A stretch of DNA of 64,000 nucleotides from UBA1764 sp045642565 (GCA_045642565.1 JAZUJE010000002.1:124001-188000), one strand, 5' to 3'. Positions 44,134 to 52,486 are shown, counted from the first letter of the stretch. The notes: a model not told the origin generated them from the sequence alone. Numbers and translations are program-made.

Positions 44134-45328
44134 TTAGTTTTTCTAATTTCTCTACATAACAGCTACACAAAGTACCATCTTCTAAAACTCCGGTATCTTT
44201 ACATTTATGACAGCTGTATACTTTATCAATGATAGTCGGCTCAAAGCCGGCTTCTTTAAGCAATCTTGTTTTTTCTTCTATTAAAGCATTTTTTCTCGCT
44301 TGAATTTCTCCAAGAGCTATCTTGTCTCTTCTGACAAAAGCTTGAGATTGTTTTAATCCCTCTTCTCCGATAGCTTTCATAATATCTCTTACTCTTGGAA
44401 TCTTGCTGAAAACCATTCTGCGATTTTCTTCTGTCTGAGCTTCGTTTTTTGCTCTAAGCTCTTCATACATCTTGTTAATCTGTACCGCTATATTTTCCTG
44501 TTTTTGATTTTGAGGCTTTGTATTCTTTAATACAGCATCAACATATTTCAAATTCGGATTTGGTATAGATATAGTTTGTTTGCAAGCTTTTAAAATATCA
44601 TCCAAGCTGAATCCGCATTCATCAATCCACGCATTCATTAAGCGCTTTTCTTCCCCTGTCGGATTTCTATTAAAACCAAGTTCATTAAATATTGTTTTAT
44701 AATTCGAAAATCTTGCATCGGTGTTATTTAAATATTGCTCGGCATCTTCCGGGGTTTTTATTCCGTTTTCTGCCCACGCTTTAAGAACAGTAGCTACATA
44801 TCTATATGCTGTGCTCTTACGCTTTTGCGCACAATATGAATAACAAAACAGAATCAATGCAGGACTAATAGACAAATCATTAATCCAGGAAACTATTTCT
44901 TGAATTTCACTAAGCTCGAGCAATCTTCCTGTTGCGGCTTGAATGTTTTTATATAAATTTGCCATTTCTTTATCATCAAGAGGAGTCTCAACATGAGCTT
45001 CTTGCATTGATGGTGTTCCAATTAATTCTCTGAGATTGACAAATTCTACATCATAACCGAGTTCCGGATTTTTTATGTCATTTACTCTTTTAATAACGCC
45101 TTGGCCTTCCCAATATCTCCAACAATTTTCAATGTCTTCTGAAGACATGCCAAGTTGGCGCTTAAGACTTTCATTACTTATGGAGGTCCCAAGGCCTGCA
45201 AACATTAAAGCAAGGAGATATGCTTTAACATATTCTCCCGGAGCTTTAATCATGAAGTCGGAAATAAAGAAATTTTCTACTTCTGTTGAATATAAATAAA
45301 AATTATCTGTTCTTGTTTTCTTAAACAT
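44123..45328 (-). CDS. DnaD-like protein fused to a helicase-loader zinc domain
   Basis: 401 residues. Residues 1-80 are a winged-helix domain as in DnaD; about 100-280 contain one or two DnaD/DnaB_2 domains (LSEIQEIVSWINDL, YRYVATVLKAWAENGI, NAWIDECGFSLDDILKAC). The last 100 residues (FSKIPRVRDIMKAIGEEG, then CHKCKDTGVLEDGTLCSC) match the N-terminal, helicase-binding zinc domain of DnaI/DnaC loaders. The AAA+ part of a loader is absent and the frame ends just after the zinc motif. Located directly after dnaB, so a role in loading the replicative helicase is likely. Confidence 0.85.
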   Translation of the reverse strand: MFKKTRTDNFYLYSTEVENFFISDFMIKAPGEYVKAYLLALMFAGLGTSISNESLKRQLGMSSEDIENCWRYWEGQGVIKRVNDIKNPELGYDVEFVNLRELIGTPSMQEAHVETPLDDKEMANLYKNIQAATGRLLELSEIQEIVSWINDLSISPALILFCYSYCAQKRKSTAYRYVATVLKAWAENGIKTPEDAEQYLNNTDARFSNYKTIFNELGFNRNPTGEEKRLMNAWIDECGFSLDDILKACKQTISIPNPNLKYVDAVLKNTKPQNQKQENIAVQINKMYEELRAKNEAQTEENRRMVFSKIPRVRDIMKAIGEEGLKQSQAFVRRDKIALGEIQARKNALIEEKTRLLKEAGFEPTIIDKVYSCHKCKDTGVLEDGTLCSCYVEKLEKLNGK

Positions 45329-46764
45329 TAAAAATCTACATCATCCGGTGAAGCAAGGTCTGCTTCATCTGGCAGTGGTTCGGGCATTACAAAAGAACTA
45401 TAATCTTTGTCCGGTTTTGGACTTGCACCTTCATAGGCCTTATCTGCAAACTTTGTAAATTTAGGCAACCATGTAAGTGTAACTATACCAGTTTCTCCGG
45501 TTCTATTTTTAGCGATGATAATATCACATTCATTACTTGGGTCTTGATCTTTATCTTTATAATAATCGTCTCTATACAGGAACATTACCTTATCGGCATC
45601 CTGTTCGATTGCACCAGACTCTCTTAAGTCTGAAAGGATCGGCTTGTGAGAATCCTTTCTTTGTTCTACAGCACGAGAAAGCTGTGATAAACAAATGAGA
45701 GGACATTTCATTTCTCTTGCCAATTGTTTCAGATATCTTGAGATTGTTGCAACCTCTTGAACACGATTTTCAAATGATGTACCCATAGTCATCATTTGTA
45801 AATAGTCTATTACTATTAAATCTATAGGTTTTTTCGCAGCATGGCGTCTGCACTTATTTCTAATTTCCATAACGCCCATACCCGGAGTATCTTCAATAAT
45901 AATATCAAGCTTATCGAGTCTTTTAATAGAGTTAGTGATATCGTTTAAATCTTCTTCACTTACATCACCGACTCTCAACTTTTTAGAATCTACTCTTGCA
46001 TCCATAGAAAGCATTCTCATACCAAGTTGCTCTTTTGTCATTTCCAAAGAGAAGATTACAACTCGAGCACCTGCTTTTATTGCGGCATTCTGAGCAATAT
46101 TAAGAGCAAATGCTGTTTTACCCATAGATGGTCTTGCTGCTACGATAATAAATTCTGCCGGAGCAAATCCTGTTGTCTTTGCATCAAGTGTTTTAAAACC
46201 ACTTGTCAGACCCGGAATTATACCGCCATTCTTTTTAGCTTCAAGTATTTCTTGCAAATTACTTTCAAGTACAGTTGAAATAGTAGCCGCACTGTTAGTT
46301 TGTTTTTCTTGTGCAATAGCAAGAATATTTGCTTCTGCATTATCTAAAATAATATCCGGCTCTACTTTTTCCTGATAGCAAGATTCCGCAATTTCTCCGG
46401 CGGTGGAAATCAGTGAACGCAAAACTGCTTTTTGATGAACAATTTGCGCATATTCCTTTGCATTGGCTGATGTTGGAACAGCATCTGTAAGCGCTGCAAT
46501 ATAAGCTCTTCCACCAACTGCTTCAAGAGATTTTCTTTTTGCAAGGCATTCGGAAACAGTTACCATATCTACAGGTTTTGAATCTAAATGGAGCTCCTTA
46601 ATAGCTTGATAAATTTCTTTATGCGCTTCTTCATAAAAATCTGTTGCATCCAAAACCTCAGCGACATCAAGTAAGACATCGCTGTCTATAAGTATTGCGC
46701 CAAGAACGCTTATTTCTGCCTCTTTGTTATGAGGCGGGATTCTTTCTGCAAGTTTATTTGGCAT
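45328..46764 (-). CDS. dnaB: Replicative DNA helicase
   Basis: 478 residues (DnaC in Bacillus naming). N-terminal primase-interaction domain (PPHNKEAEISVLGAILID), then a RecA-type ATPase with Walker A ARPSMGKTAFALN, FSLEMTKEQLGMRML, Walker B LIVIDYLQMM and the arginine-finger region LSQLSRAVEQRKDSHKPILSDLRESGAIEQDAD. No intein. The start overlaps rplI by 11 bp. Confidence 0.98.
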   Translation of the reverse strand: MPNKLAERIPPHNKEAEISVLGAILIDSDVLLDVAEVLDATDFYEEAHKEIYQAIKELHLDSKPVDMVTVSECLAKRKSLEAVGGRAYIAALTDAVPTSANAKEYAQIVHQKAVLRSLISTAGEIAESCYQEKVEPDIILDNAEANILAIAQEKQTNSAATISTVLESNLQEILEAKKNGGIIPGLTSGFKTLDAKTTGFAPAEFIIVAARPSMGKTAFALNIAQNAAIKAGARVVIFSLEMTKEQLGMRMLSMDARVDSKKLRVGDVSEEDLNDITNSIKRLDKLDIIIEDTPGMGVMEIRNKCRRHAAKKPIDLIVIDYLQMMTMGTSFENRVQEVATISRYLKQLAREMKCPLICLSQLSRAVEQRKDSHKPILSDLRESGAIEQDADKVMFLYRDDYYKDKDQDPSNECDIIIAKNRTGETGIVTLTWLPKFTKFADKAYEGASPKPDKDYSSFVMPEPLPDEADLASPDDVDF

Positions 46765-47203
46765 TTACAACCTCAACATGACACTTTGCAACAACACCTG
46801 TGTACAATTTAAGTTGTACATCTGTTTCACCTAAAGTTTTAATAGGAGCATCCAAATCAACTTTCTTCTTATCAAGGAAAATCTTGTGATCTTTTTCTAA
46901 TGCTTCAGCAATATCTTTTGCTGTAATAGCACCGAAGAGTTTTCCGTTTTCTCCTGCTTTAGATGCAATCTTAACAGTAACAGCTTCTACCTTTGTTTTT
47001 GTTTCTTCTGCTACTTGTTTATCAAAAGCACGCTGTGCTTCAATTTCTGCTTTTCTTTTTTCAAGTGCTCTTAAATTTGCCGGAGTTGCCTCCATAACAG
47101 AACCTTCAGGAATAAGTTTGTTTCGAGCATAACCATCGCTTGCTTTTGCAACTTCTCCTGCACGACCAAGTCCTTTAACATCCTTAAGTAAAATTACTTG
47201 CAT
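46754..47203 (-). CDS. rplI: Ribosomal protein L9
   Basis: 149 residues: MQVILLKDVKGLGRAGEVAKASDGYARNxL-type N-domain, a long connecting helix and the C-domain with GKLFGAITAKDIA. ATG overlaps the gdpP stop by one base. Confidence 0.97.
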   Translation of the reverse strand: MQVILLKDVKGLGRAGEVAKASDGYARNKLIPEGSVMEATPANLRALEKRKAEIEAQRAFDKQVAEETKTKVEAVTVKIASKAGENGKLFGAITAKDIAEALEKDHKIFLDKKKVDLDAPIKTLGETDVQLKLYTGVVAKCHVEVVNAK

Positions 47204-49164
47204 TAGATTAATTTCTCCTCACGTAAAAGTTTAACTACATTTTGAATAGCGATTTCCGGGCCATCTTGCGTTTGTGCTGCAGCAATATTTATATGGCCAC
47301 CACCGCCGAGTTTTTCCATAATTACTTGAACATTTAATTTTCCGTTAGATCTTGCCGAAACTGTCGTTTTGCCGTCTTCCAACGCACCTGCAACAAAGAC
47401 TGCTTCTATTCCTCTCATTTCGAGAAGTTCGTCTGCGGCCTGAGCTGCAAGAACCTGCATTGAGCTGTCTGTCTCTTTTGTATAAGCAACAGCTATGCCA
47501 TTAGCTAAAATTTCTGCAGATGCTATCATATTTACTTTCTTTTGGAAGAAGTCTAAACGCATCTTGAAGAAATCTCTTACCTTTTTAGTATCAGCACCCT
47601 GTCTTCTTAACCAACTTGCTGATTCAAAAGTTCTTGCTCCGGTATTTTGTGTAAAGTTCTTTGTATCAAGTGTTATACCCGAAAGCAATGCATCCATTTC
47701 AAATTTACCAAACTCTAAATTTCCGCCGGCATACTGAAGCATTTCACAAACCTGTTCGGATGCAGAACTTGCAAATGGCTCCATATATGTAAGCAGAGTG
47801 TTTTCTATTGCATTGGCAGATTTTCTGTGATGATCTATTACTACAAGTTTCTTGCACTTTTCGAGAAGTGCCGGACATTCTACCCTTGGGCCTATATGCG
47901 TATCAACTATAACAAGCAGTGTTTCTTGCTGTGCCAACGCAAGTGCCATTTCATTATTTATAAATTCGAATTTCTCGGTTTTTAGTGCTGCATCATATGC
48001 AATATCTATTCCTTCGTTTGGAGCATTAAGAACAATGTATGCTTTTTTATTTGCCGCCAAAGCCAAAGAAGCAACACCAATAGAAGATCCGAAACTGTCG
48101 AGATCCGGGCGTTGATGACCCATAACAAGAACTTTGTCAGAATCTTTTATCAATTGCAAAAGTGCATGAGCCATAATTCTGGACTTACCTTTGTTTCTTC
48201 TCTCAACATTTGCAAGAGAGCCGCCATAGTATTCTATGTCGTTGCCAGATTTTTTAATTACAACCTGGTCTCCGCCACGTCCAAGAGCAAGGTCTAATGC
48301 CTGATATGCTGAAAGTTGCAAATCTTCATAGTTTGCAGCTTCAATACCAATACCTATAGAAATCGTGGTTGGGAAATCAGCTTCGGTTTCGACTTCATGA
48401 ATTTTTTCCATGATTTTAAAACCGTTTGCTCTTGCTTCTTCGAGACTTTTTTGAGTGCAAACTACGGCAAACTGATTAGATTTAATCCTTGTAATGCTTC
48501 CGTTTGATTCTGCAACCCATCCGCGAAGAATAGATTCAATATCCGCAACTATTTTTGATTGCTTTTCTACAGGGCTTGCTGCGATAAGTTCATCATAGTT
48601 ATCTATATTTACATGCATAAATGCAGGACGATTATTTTTAAATAATTCTTTTACGATTTCTGAAGATGTTACATCTTCAAAATAAATCATACGTCTGCTG
48701 TGACTTGATTCGTCCTTCGTGCTTGCTGAAATTCTGAATTTGCTGTCTTTAATTGCTTTAATAATCTCGTATTGATTAATATCGAATAATTTTTGCAACT
48801 CTTCTGGGTTTAAAATGTCATCAATGCTTTCTTCTGCACTTATTTTTTCCCTAAAGCCTTCGTTACTCCAAAAAACCTTCCCCGTAATATCGCTTATGCA
48901 CATATGAACAGGGCAAGACTCAATAAAGTCTCTGGTAATTTCATCATTTTTTTCAGCAACCTGAGATTTTATATTCTCAAGCACCCGATTTGTTTTTACA
49001 GATGCGATTGATGCATGATAAATTGTCACACCAACAACCACCGCAATGCATGCGATACCAAGCCACTTGTTTATATACAAAACCACAAGGGCCATAAGTA
49101 CCATCACAATAGTGTCAATGCTGGTAAATGGTTGTATAAGTTGTTTAAAATCTTTCTTTTCCAT
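47203..49164 (-). CDS. gdpP: Cyclic-di-AMP phosphodiesterase GdpP
   Basis: 653 residues: two membrane helices in the first 55 residues, a degenerate PAS domain, a degenerate GGDEF domain (about 170-300), then the DHH catalytic domain with MGHQRPDLDSFGSS, VDTHIGPR and VIDHHRKS, and DHHA1 with GGGGHINIAAAQ. It hydrolyses c-di-AMP and so affects K+ transport and cell-wall stress. No good Shine-Dalgarno precedes the ATG; the 5' UTR carries a hairpin. First gene of gdpP-rplI-dnaB-dnaD-like-M23. Confidence 0.95.
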   Translation of the reverse strand: MEKKDFKQLIQPFTSIDTIVMVLMALVVLYINKWLGIACIAVVVGVTIYHASIASVKTNRVLENIKSQVAEKNDEITRDFIESCPVHMCISDITGKVFWSNEGFREKISAEESIDDILNPEELQKLFDINQYEIIKAIKDSKFRISASTKDESSHSRRMIYFEDVTSSEIVKELFKNNRPAFMHVNIDNYDELIAASPVEKQSKIVADIESILRGWVAESNGSITRIKSNQFAVVCTQKSLEEARANGFKIMEKIHEVETEADFPTTISIGIGIEAANYEDLQLSAYQALDLALGRGGDQVVIKKSGNDIEYYGGSLANVERRNKGKSRIMAHALLQLIKDSDKVLVMGHQRPDLDSFGSSIGVASLALAANKKAYIVLNAPNEGIDIAYDAALKTEKFEFINNEMALALAQQETLLVIVDTHIGPRVECPALLEKCKKLVVIDHHRKSANAIENTLLTYMEPFASSASEQVCEMLQYAGGNLEFGKFEMDALLSGITLDTKNFTQNTGARTFESASWLRRQGADTKKVRDFFKMRLDFFQKKVNMIASAEILANGIAVAYTKETDSSMQVLAAQAADELLEMRGIEAVFVAGALEDGKTTVSARSNGKLNVQVIMEKLGGGGHINIAAAQTQDGPEIAIQNVVKLLREEKLI

Positions 49165-49186
49165 AATACTTACATATCAAAACTTA

Positions 49187-49209
49187 GGTGTGCTGTTTAG
49201 CGGCACACC
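49187..49209 (-). other. 5' UTR hairpin of the gdpP operon
   Basis: 9-bp stem GGTGTGCTG/CGGCACACC (one G-U) with a 5-nt loop near the predicted mRNA 5' end. May stabilise the transcript or control gdpP translation, which lacks a clear ribosome binding site. Confidence 0.5.
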
Positions 49210-49220
49210 ATACCACAATC

Positions 49221-49229
49221 ATTATAACA
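49221..49229 (-). promoter_or_regulatory. Extended -10 promoter of gdpP operon
   Basis: TGT-TATAAT on the minus strand, directly after the U-run of the met operon terminator; about 50 nt of leader. Confidence 0.6.
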
Positions 49230-49234
49230 AAAAA

Positions 49235-49252
49235 GGCGCCCCTTTGGGCGCC
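49235..49252 (-). terminator. Terminator of the met operon
   Basis: Perfect 7-bp stem GGCGCCC/GGGCGCC, 4-nt loop, six T on the minus strand. Confidence 0.92.
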
Positions 49253-49323
49253 CTTGTGTATAAGTATTTTTAGATACTATATATAGTAGATTTTTTAGTA
49301 AAAATCTTAAATTAAGTGAATTT

Positions 49324-50025
49324 TTATTTCAATCTTTTATCGCATTTTACTGTTATTTTTGTTCCAACGCTTTGGAAAACCTGGACCATAACAACCAAAA
49401 GTATTACGGCTAAAACCATAACAAGATACATATATCTATAGTATCCGTAATTTATTGCTATCTTGCCAAGGCCTCCACCTCCGATGATACCACTCATTGC
49501 AGTATAACTGAGAATTGTGGTAATTGCGGTTGTCAAATTTGAAATGAGGCTTGGAACACTCTCTGGGATCATAACTTTTAATACAATCTGAAGTGGTGAA
49601 GCTCCCATAGATTGTGCCATCTCTATAAGATTAGGATTTACTTCTCTAAGCGATGTCTCGGCTAATCTTGATATAAATGGAAAAGCAGCTATTACCAAAG
49701 GAACTATGCTCGCTCTGGTTCCGACTGCAGTGCCCATTATTGCTCTTGTTAGTGGTATTACCATAATCATTAAGATTAAAAATGGTACAGAACGCAGCAA
49801 ATTAATAATTATATTTAATGCCCTCATAACAACTGTTGGAAGAGGTTTAATTCCGTTCTTCTCGCCTGTTACAAGAAGTATGCCTAAAGGCAATCCGATT
49901 ATTACTGCAAATAAAGTAGACAGAACTGTTACATATAATGTCTCCCATGTTCCGAGAAGGAATTCGGTTTTGACAATGTCAACAGTTTCTGCAATTGCAC
50001 TTGAAGTTAAAGCATTACTGAACAT
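49324..50025 (-). CDS. metI: Methionine ABC transporter permease
   Basis: 233-residue membrane protein with five or six hydrophobic segments. TLYVTVLSTLFAVIIGLPLGILL at the N-terminus and the EAA loop ETSLREVNPNLIEMAQSMGAS identify MetI. Overlaps metN by 11 bp; last gene of metQ-N-I. Confidence 0.95.
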   Translation of the reverse strand: MFSNALTSSAIAETVDIVKTEFLLGTWETLYVTVLSTLFAVIIGLPLGILLVTGEKNGIKPLPTVVMRALNIIINLLRSVPFLILMIMVIPLTRAIMGTAVGTRASIVPLVIAAFPFISRLAETSLREVNPNLIEMAQSMGASPLQIVLKVMIPESVPSLISNLTTAITTILSYTAMSGIIGGGGLGKIAINYGYYRYMYLVMVLAVILLVVMVQVFQSVGTKITVKCDKRLK

Positions 50026-51028
50026 TTGGCTTTACCTCCTCTGCTACTACACCGTTTGAAGTAATAAAATCTATTGCTGTGCCAAGCTTTGTTGCATCGC
50101 CCTTTATGCTTAAGAGCAAACTTCCAAAAGTTTTTCCGCCAATATCTTTTGTTGAAGCATGTACGATGCTGGCTTCTATTCCTTTTTCCACAGCCATACG
50201 CGCGATAAGCGGACGACCTGTCATTTCTTCTCCGTTAAACACAAGTCTGATAAATTTTTCATCAGCGCTTGTCTTTATAGGAATTGTTTCGTCGCCTTCA
50301 GGGAATACCAATCGTCTTGCCGCATCGGTTTTTGGTTTAGAGAATATATCAGCAACTAAACCTGTTTCTACAACGGTACCATGATCAAGTATTGCTACAT
50401 GTTTACATGCGTTTTCTACAACACTCATTGAATGTGTGATTATTACAACTGTGATTCCTAATTTTTTATTTATATCTTTTATCAAATCAAGAATCTGCGC
50501 TGTTGTAGATGGATCAAGAGCCGATGTTGCTTCGTCGCAAAGAAGAACTTTTGGATTTGTTGCAAGTGCACGTGCTATTGCAACACGCTGTTGCTGTCCT
50601 CCGGAAAGTTGTGCAGGATATGCATTAGCTTTATCTTTAAGCCCAACTATATCAAGAAGCTCAAGAGCTTTCGCTTTTGCCTTGCTTTTTTCCATTCCTT
50701 CTAATTCGAGCGGAAAACAAACATTTTTTAAATTAGTTCTCTGCATAAGAAGATTAAAGCCTTGGAAAATCATTGTGATTTCGCGACGCTTTTCTCTAAG
50801 CTGCTTTTCTTTTAAATCACCGATGTTTACGCCGTCAATTATAACTTGACCATCGGTTGGTCTTTCAAGCATATTTATGCAGCGAACTAATGTTGATTTA
50901 CCGGCTCCGGACATACCAATTACGCCAAAGATATCTCCATCTTCTATAGTAAGAGAAACATCTTTTAAGGCTTCTACTGTTCCGTCTGTATTGGTAAATG
51001 TTTTTGTAAGTTTTTTAATCTCTATCAT
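50015..51028 (-). CDS. metN: Methionine ABC transporter ATP-binding protein
   Basis: 337 residues: an ABC ATPase (Walker A GMSGAGKSTLVR, signature LSGGQQQRVAI, Walker B VLLCDEATSALDP, THSMSVV) followed by a C-terminal NIL domain (about 255-335, ending GTAIDFITSNGV) that binds Met and shuts transport. No Shine-Dalgarno in the 12 nt after the metQ stop, so MetN is probably made at a lower level by re-initiation. Confidence 0.96.
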   Translation of the reverse strand: MIEIKKLTKTFTNTDGTVEALKDVSLTIEDGDIFGVIGMSGAGKSTLVRCINMLERPTDGQVIIDGVNIGDLKEKQLREKRREITMIFQGFNLLMQRTNLKNVCFPLELEGMEKSKAKAKALELLDIVGLKDKANAYPAQLSGGQQQRVAIARALATNPKVLLCDEATSALDPSTTAQILDLIKDINKKLGITVVIITHSMSVVENACKHVAILDHGTVVETGLVADIFSKPKTDAARRLVFPEGDETIPIKTSADEKFIRLVFNGEEMTGRPLIARMAVEKGIEASIVHASTKDIGGKTFGSLLLSIKGDATKLGTAIDFITSNGVVAEEVKPNVQ

Positions 51029-51040
51029 TTTTTGTTTTAA

Positions 51041-51883
51041 TTATTTTGCAGGTGAAAGTGCATCCCAGTTTGTATTTGTTGCACTGTAAACGCCCATTGG
51101 TTCATGATGTACTTCGAGTACCCATGCAATGTGTGTTCCGTTTTGTGCATTAAAGTCTTGCTGATAAGGAATGTGTGCAAAGTAGTTTGCATAAACTTCA
51201 TCTGCTTCTACAACCTGATTTGGAATTACATAATCTGTGTATTCTTGAATGTCGAGATTAATATTCTTTTCTGCAAGAACTTCTTTTGCTACTGCAAGGA
51301 TTCCGGCATGTGGTGTTGGTGAGCAAGCAATTGAAATTGTTTCTCCGGAGAGTGCTGCATAATCAACACTGTCATCAAATCCGTTTGTTACATTTGCAAG
51401 ATCGCATACGATTGCGCCCTTATATGTATCATTAATATATGCTTGTACTTTTTCGCTGTTTACTGCTGCGATTAAAGCTTTTGTCTTGTCTGCGTTTTCA
51501 TTTCCTTCTTTTACGCAAATTACGTTAGGATAAGAAACATCTGTACCTTCTGTTACGAATGGTGTGAGACCTGCTTCAATTGCATAGTTAGAATTGATTA
51601 CTGCATAGCTTACATCTTGAAGTACGCTCGGAATCTGTGCTGCTTCAACTTCAAGGAATTCAATGTTATAAGGATTTTCTGCAATGTCTCTTACTGTTGC
51701 AAGAACATCACCTGTGTCCTTTAATTTAATGATTCCTTGTGCTTCGAGAAGAGCAAGAGCTCTTGCTTCGTTTGTTGAATCATTAGGAACTGCTATTTTT
51801 GCAGTTGCTTTTTCTTGACCACATGCTGTAAAACAAGCAAGTGCAAGTACGCATACGAGTGTGAGTGCGATAAATTTCTTCAT
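51041..51883 (-). CDS. metQ: Methionine-binding lipoprotein MetQ, circularly permuted
   Basis: 280 residues. Signal peptide with lipobox FTAC (Cys21). The order of the mature protein is reversed compared with MetQ: residues about 30-160 (KIAVPNDSTNEARAL, LKDTGDVLATVRDI, EVEAAQIPSVLQDV, AVINSNYAIEAGL, YKGAIV) are the usual C-terminal half, and residues about 182-276 (SIACSPTPHAGIL, IQEYTDYVIPNQVVEADE, NYFAHIPYQQDFN, VHHEPMGVYS) are the usual N-terminal half. The new ends fall exactly at the loop before IAxPND, and a linker of about 20 residues joins the old termini. Every conserved block is present once. AGGAG site; followed by metN. Confidence 0.93.
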   Translation of the reverse strand: MKKFIALTLVCVLALACFTACGQEKATAKIAVPNDSTNEARALALLEAQGIIKLKDTGDVLATVRDIAENPYNIEFLEVEAAQIPSVLQDVSYAVINSNYAIEAGLTPFVTEGTDVSYPNVICVKEGNENADKTKALIAAVNSEKVQAYINDTYKGAIVCDLANVTNGFDDSVDYAALSGETISIACSPTPHAGILAVAKEVLAEKNINLDIQEYTDYVIPNQVVEADEVYANYFAHIPYQQDFNAQNGTHIAWVLEVHHEPMGVYSATNTNWDALSPAK

Positions 51884-51946
51884 TTTGTATCTCCTTTTAA
51901 AAATTAAATTTTCGAAAATTATCTGGTTGTCCTGTTTAGCAAAAAG

Positions 51947-51980
51947 AAAACTCGGAAAGCCAAATAACTTTCCGAGTTTT
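51947..51980 (-). terminator. Attenuator terminator before metQ
   Basis: 13-bp perfect stem AAAACTCGGAAAG/CTTTCCGAGTTTT, 8-nt loop, then TTTTCTTTTTG on the minus strand. It lies 19 nt after the leader stop codon and 64 nt before metQ. Its 5' arm contains GGAAAGT (51967-51973), complementary to the end of the leader frame at 52002-52008. Confidence 0.92.
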
Positions 51981-51998
51981 TGATAACGTTTTTAACAA

Positions 51999-52103
51999 TT
52001 AGGAAAGTGTTTGACTTTTTGTTGCGCGCAAAATGTTGCGCATTGGCATAGCCATGCACATGTCCATAATCATCATTGATTTTTTGTTTGCGTTTAATAC
52101 CAT
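51999..52103 (-). CDS. Methionine-rich leader peptide of the met operon
   Basis: 34 codons from ATG to TAA, with AAGGAAAG as ribosome binding site at good spacing. Codons 10-21 read MMIMDMCMAMPM: seven Met in twelve positions, in alternation. It begins about 26 nt after the predicted transcription start. A hairpin GCGCAA/TTGCGC (52026-52041) lies just after the Met block. Codons 32-34 (CTT TCC preceded by ACA) can pair with the ribosome binding site GGAAAG (52108-52113) or with the terminator 5' arm. This is a complete set of competing pairings for Met-dependent attenuation. Confidence 0.88.
   Translation of the reverse strand: MVLNANKKSMMIMDMCMAMPMRNILRATKSQTLS
52026..52041 (-). other. Hairpin inside the Met leader
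   Basis: 6-bp perfect stem GCGCAA/TTGCGC with a 4-nt loop directly after the last Met codon. A possible RNA polymerase pause hairpin that keeps ribosome and polymerase in step. Confidence 0.6.
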
Positions 52104-52135
52104 CGTTCTTTCCTTTTTGGTTTTAATTAACAAAT

Positions 52136-52164
52136 ACTTTAACACAGTATAGCGATGTTGTCAA
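52136..52164 (-). promoter_or_regulatory. Sigma-A promoter of the met operon
   Basis: TTGACA at 52159-52164, 17-bp spacer, TAAAGT at 52136-52141 on the minus strand. The -35 starts two bases after the arsR-like stop codon. Confidence 0.88.
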
Positions 52165-52165
52165 A

Positions 52166-52480
52166 CTACAAATTCAATTTTTTCACAGAATTTATATATT
52201 TACCAAGTTCGCCTAAATTAACATAATAGTAGTTTTTAGGCCCTTCTTGCTGAACTTGTATGAGTCCGCCATGTATCAGCTTGGCAATATGCTGAGAAAT
52301 GGTTGATTGTGAATAATCGAGCTCGGCAACTAAGTCTTTGTTGCAAACCATTTCACGCTTTAAATTCTTTGAATAGATGAAACGAAATATTGCAACTCTG
52401 GCCGGATGTGCAAGCGCATCACTGGCTCTTGCTATAAGCTGATAGTCTTCATTTGTCATTAATTCTTTTCGTATTCTCAT
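52166..52480 (-). CDS. ArsR-family transcriptional regulator
   Basis: 104 residues (or 97 from Met8, at 52459). Winged helix with AHPARVAIFRFIY, recognition helix LDYSQSTISQHIAKLIHGGLI and a wing QQEGPKNYYYVN, as in the ArsR/SmtB family. The typical Cys metal-site pair of the ArsR/SmtB alpha3 helix (CVC) is absent, so it may not sense metals. Promoter geometry puts transcription start at the first ATG, with no Shine-Dalgarno. It lies just upstream of the met promoter with no terminator between. Confidence 0.88.
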   Translation of the reverse strand: MRIRKELMTNEDYQLIARASDALAHPARVAIFRFIYSKNLKREMVCNKDLVAELDYSQSTISQHIAKLIHGGLIQVQQEGPKNYYYVNLGELGKYINSVKKLNL

Positions 52481-52486
52481 ACTGAA

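Noticed and set aside
51884..52165. SAM (S-box) riboswitch or T-box in front of metQ
   Set aside because: No S-box helices or T-box sequence could be found; the space is taken up by the leader peptide and terminator.
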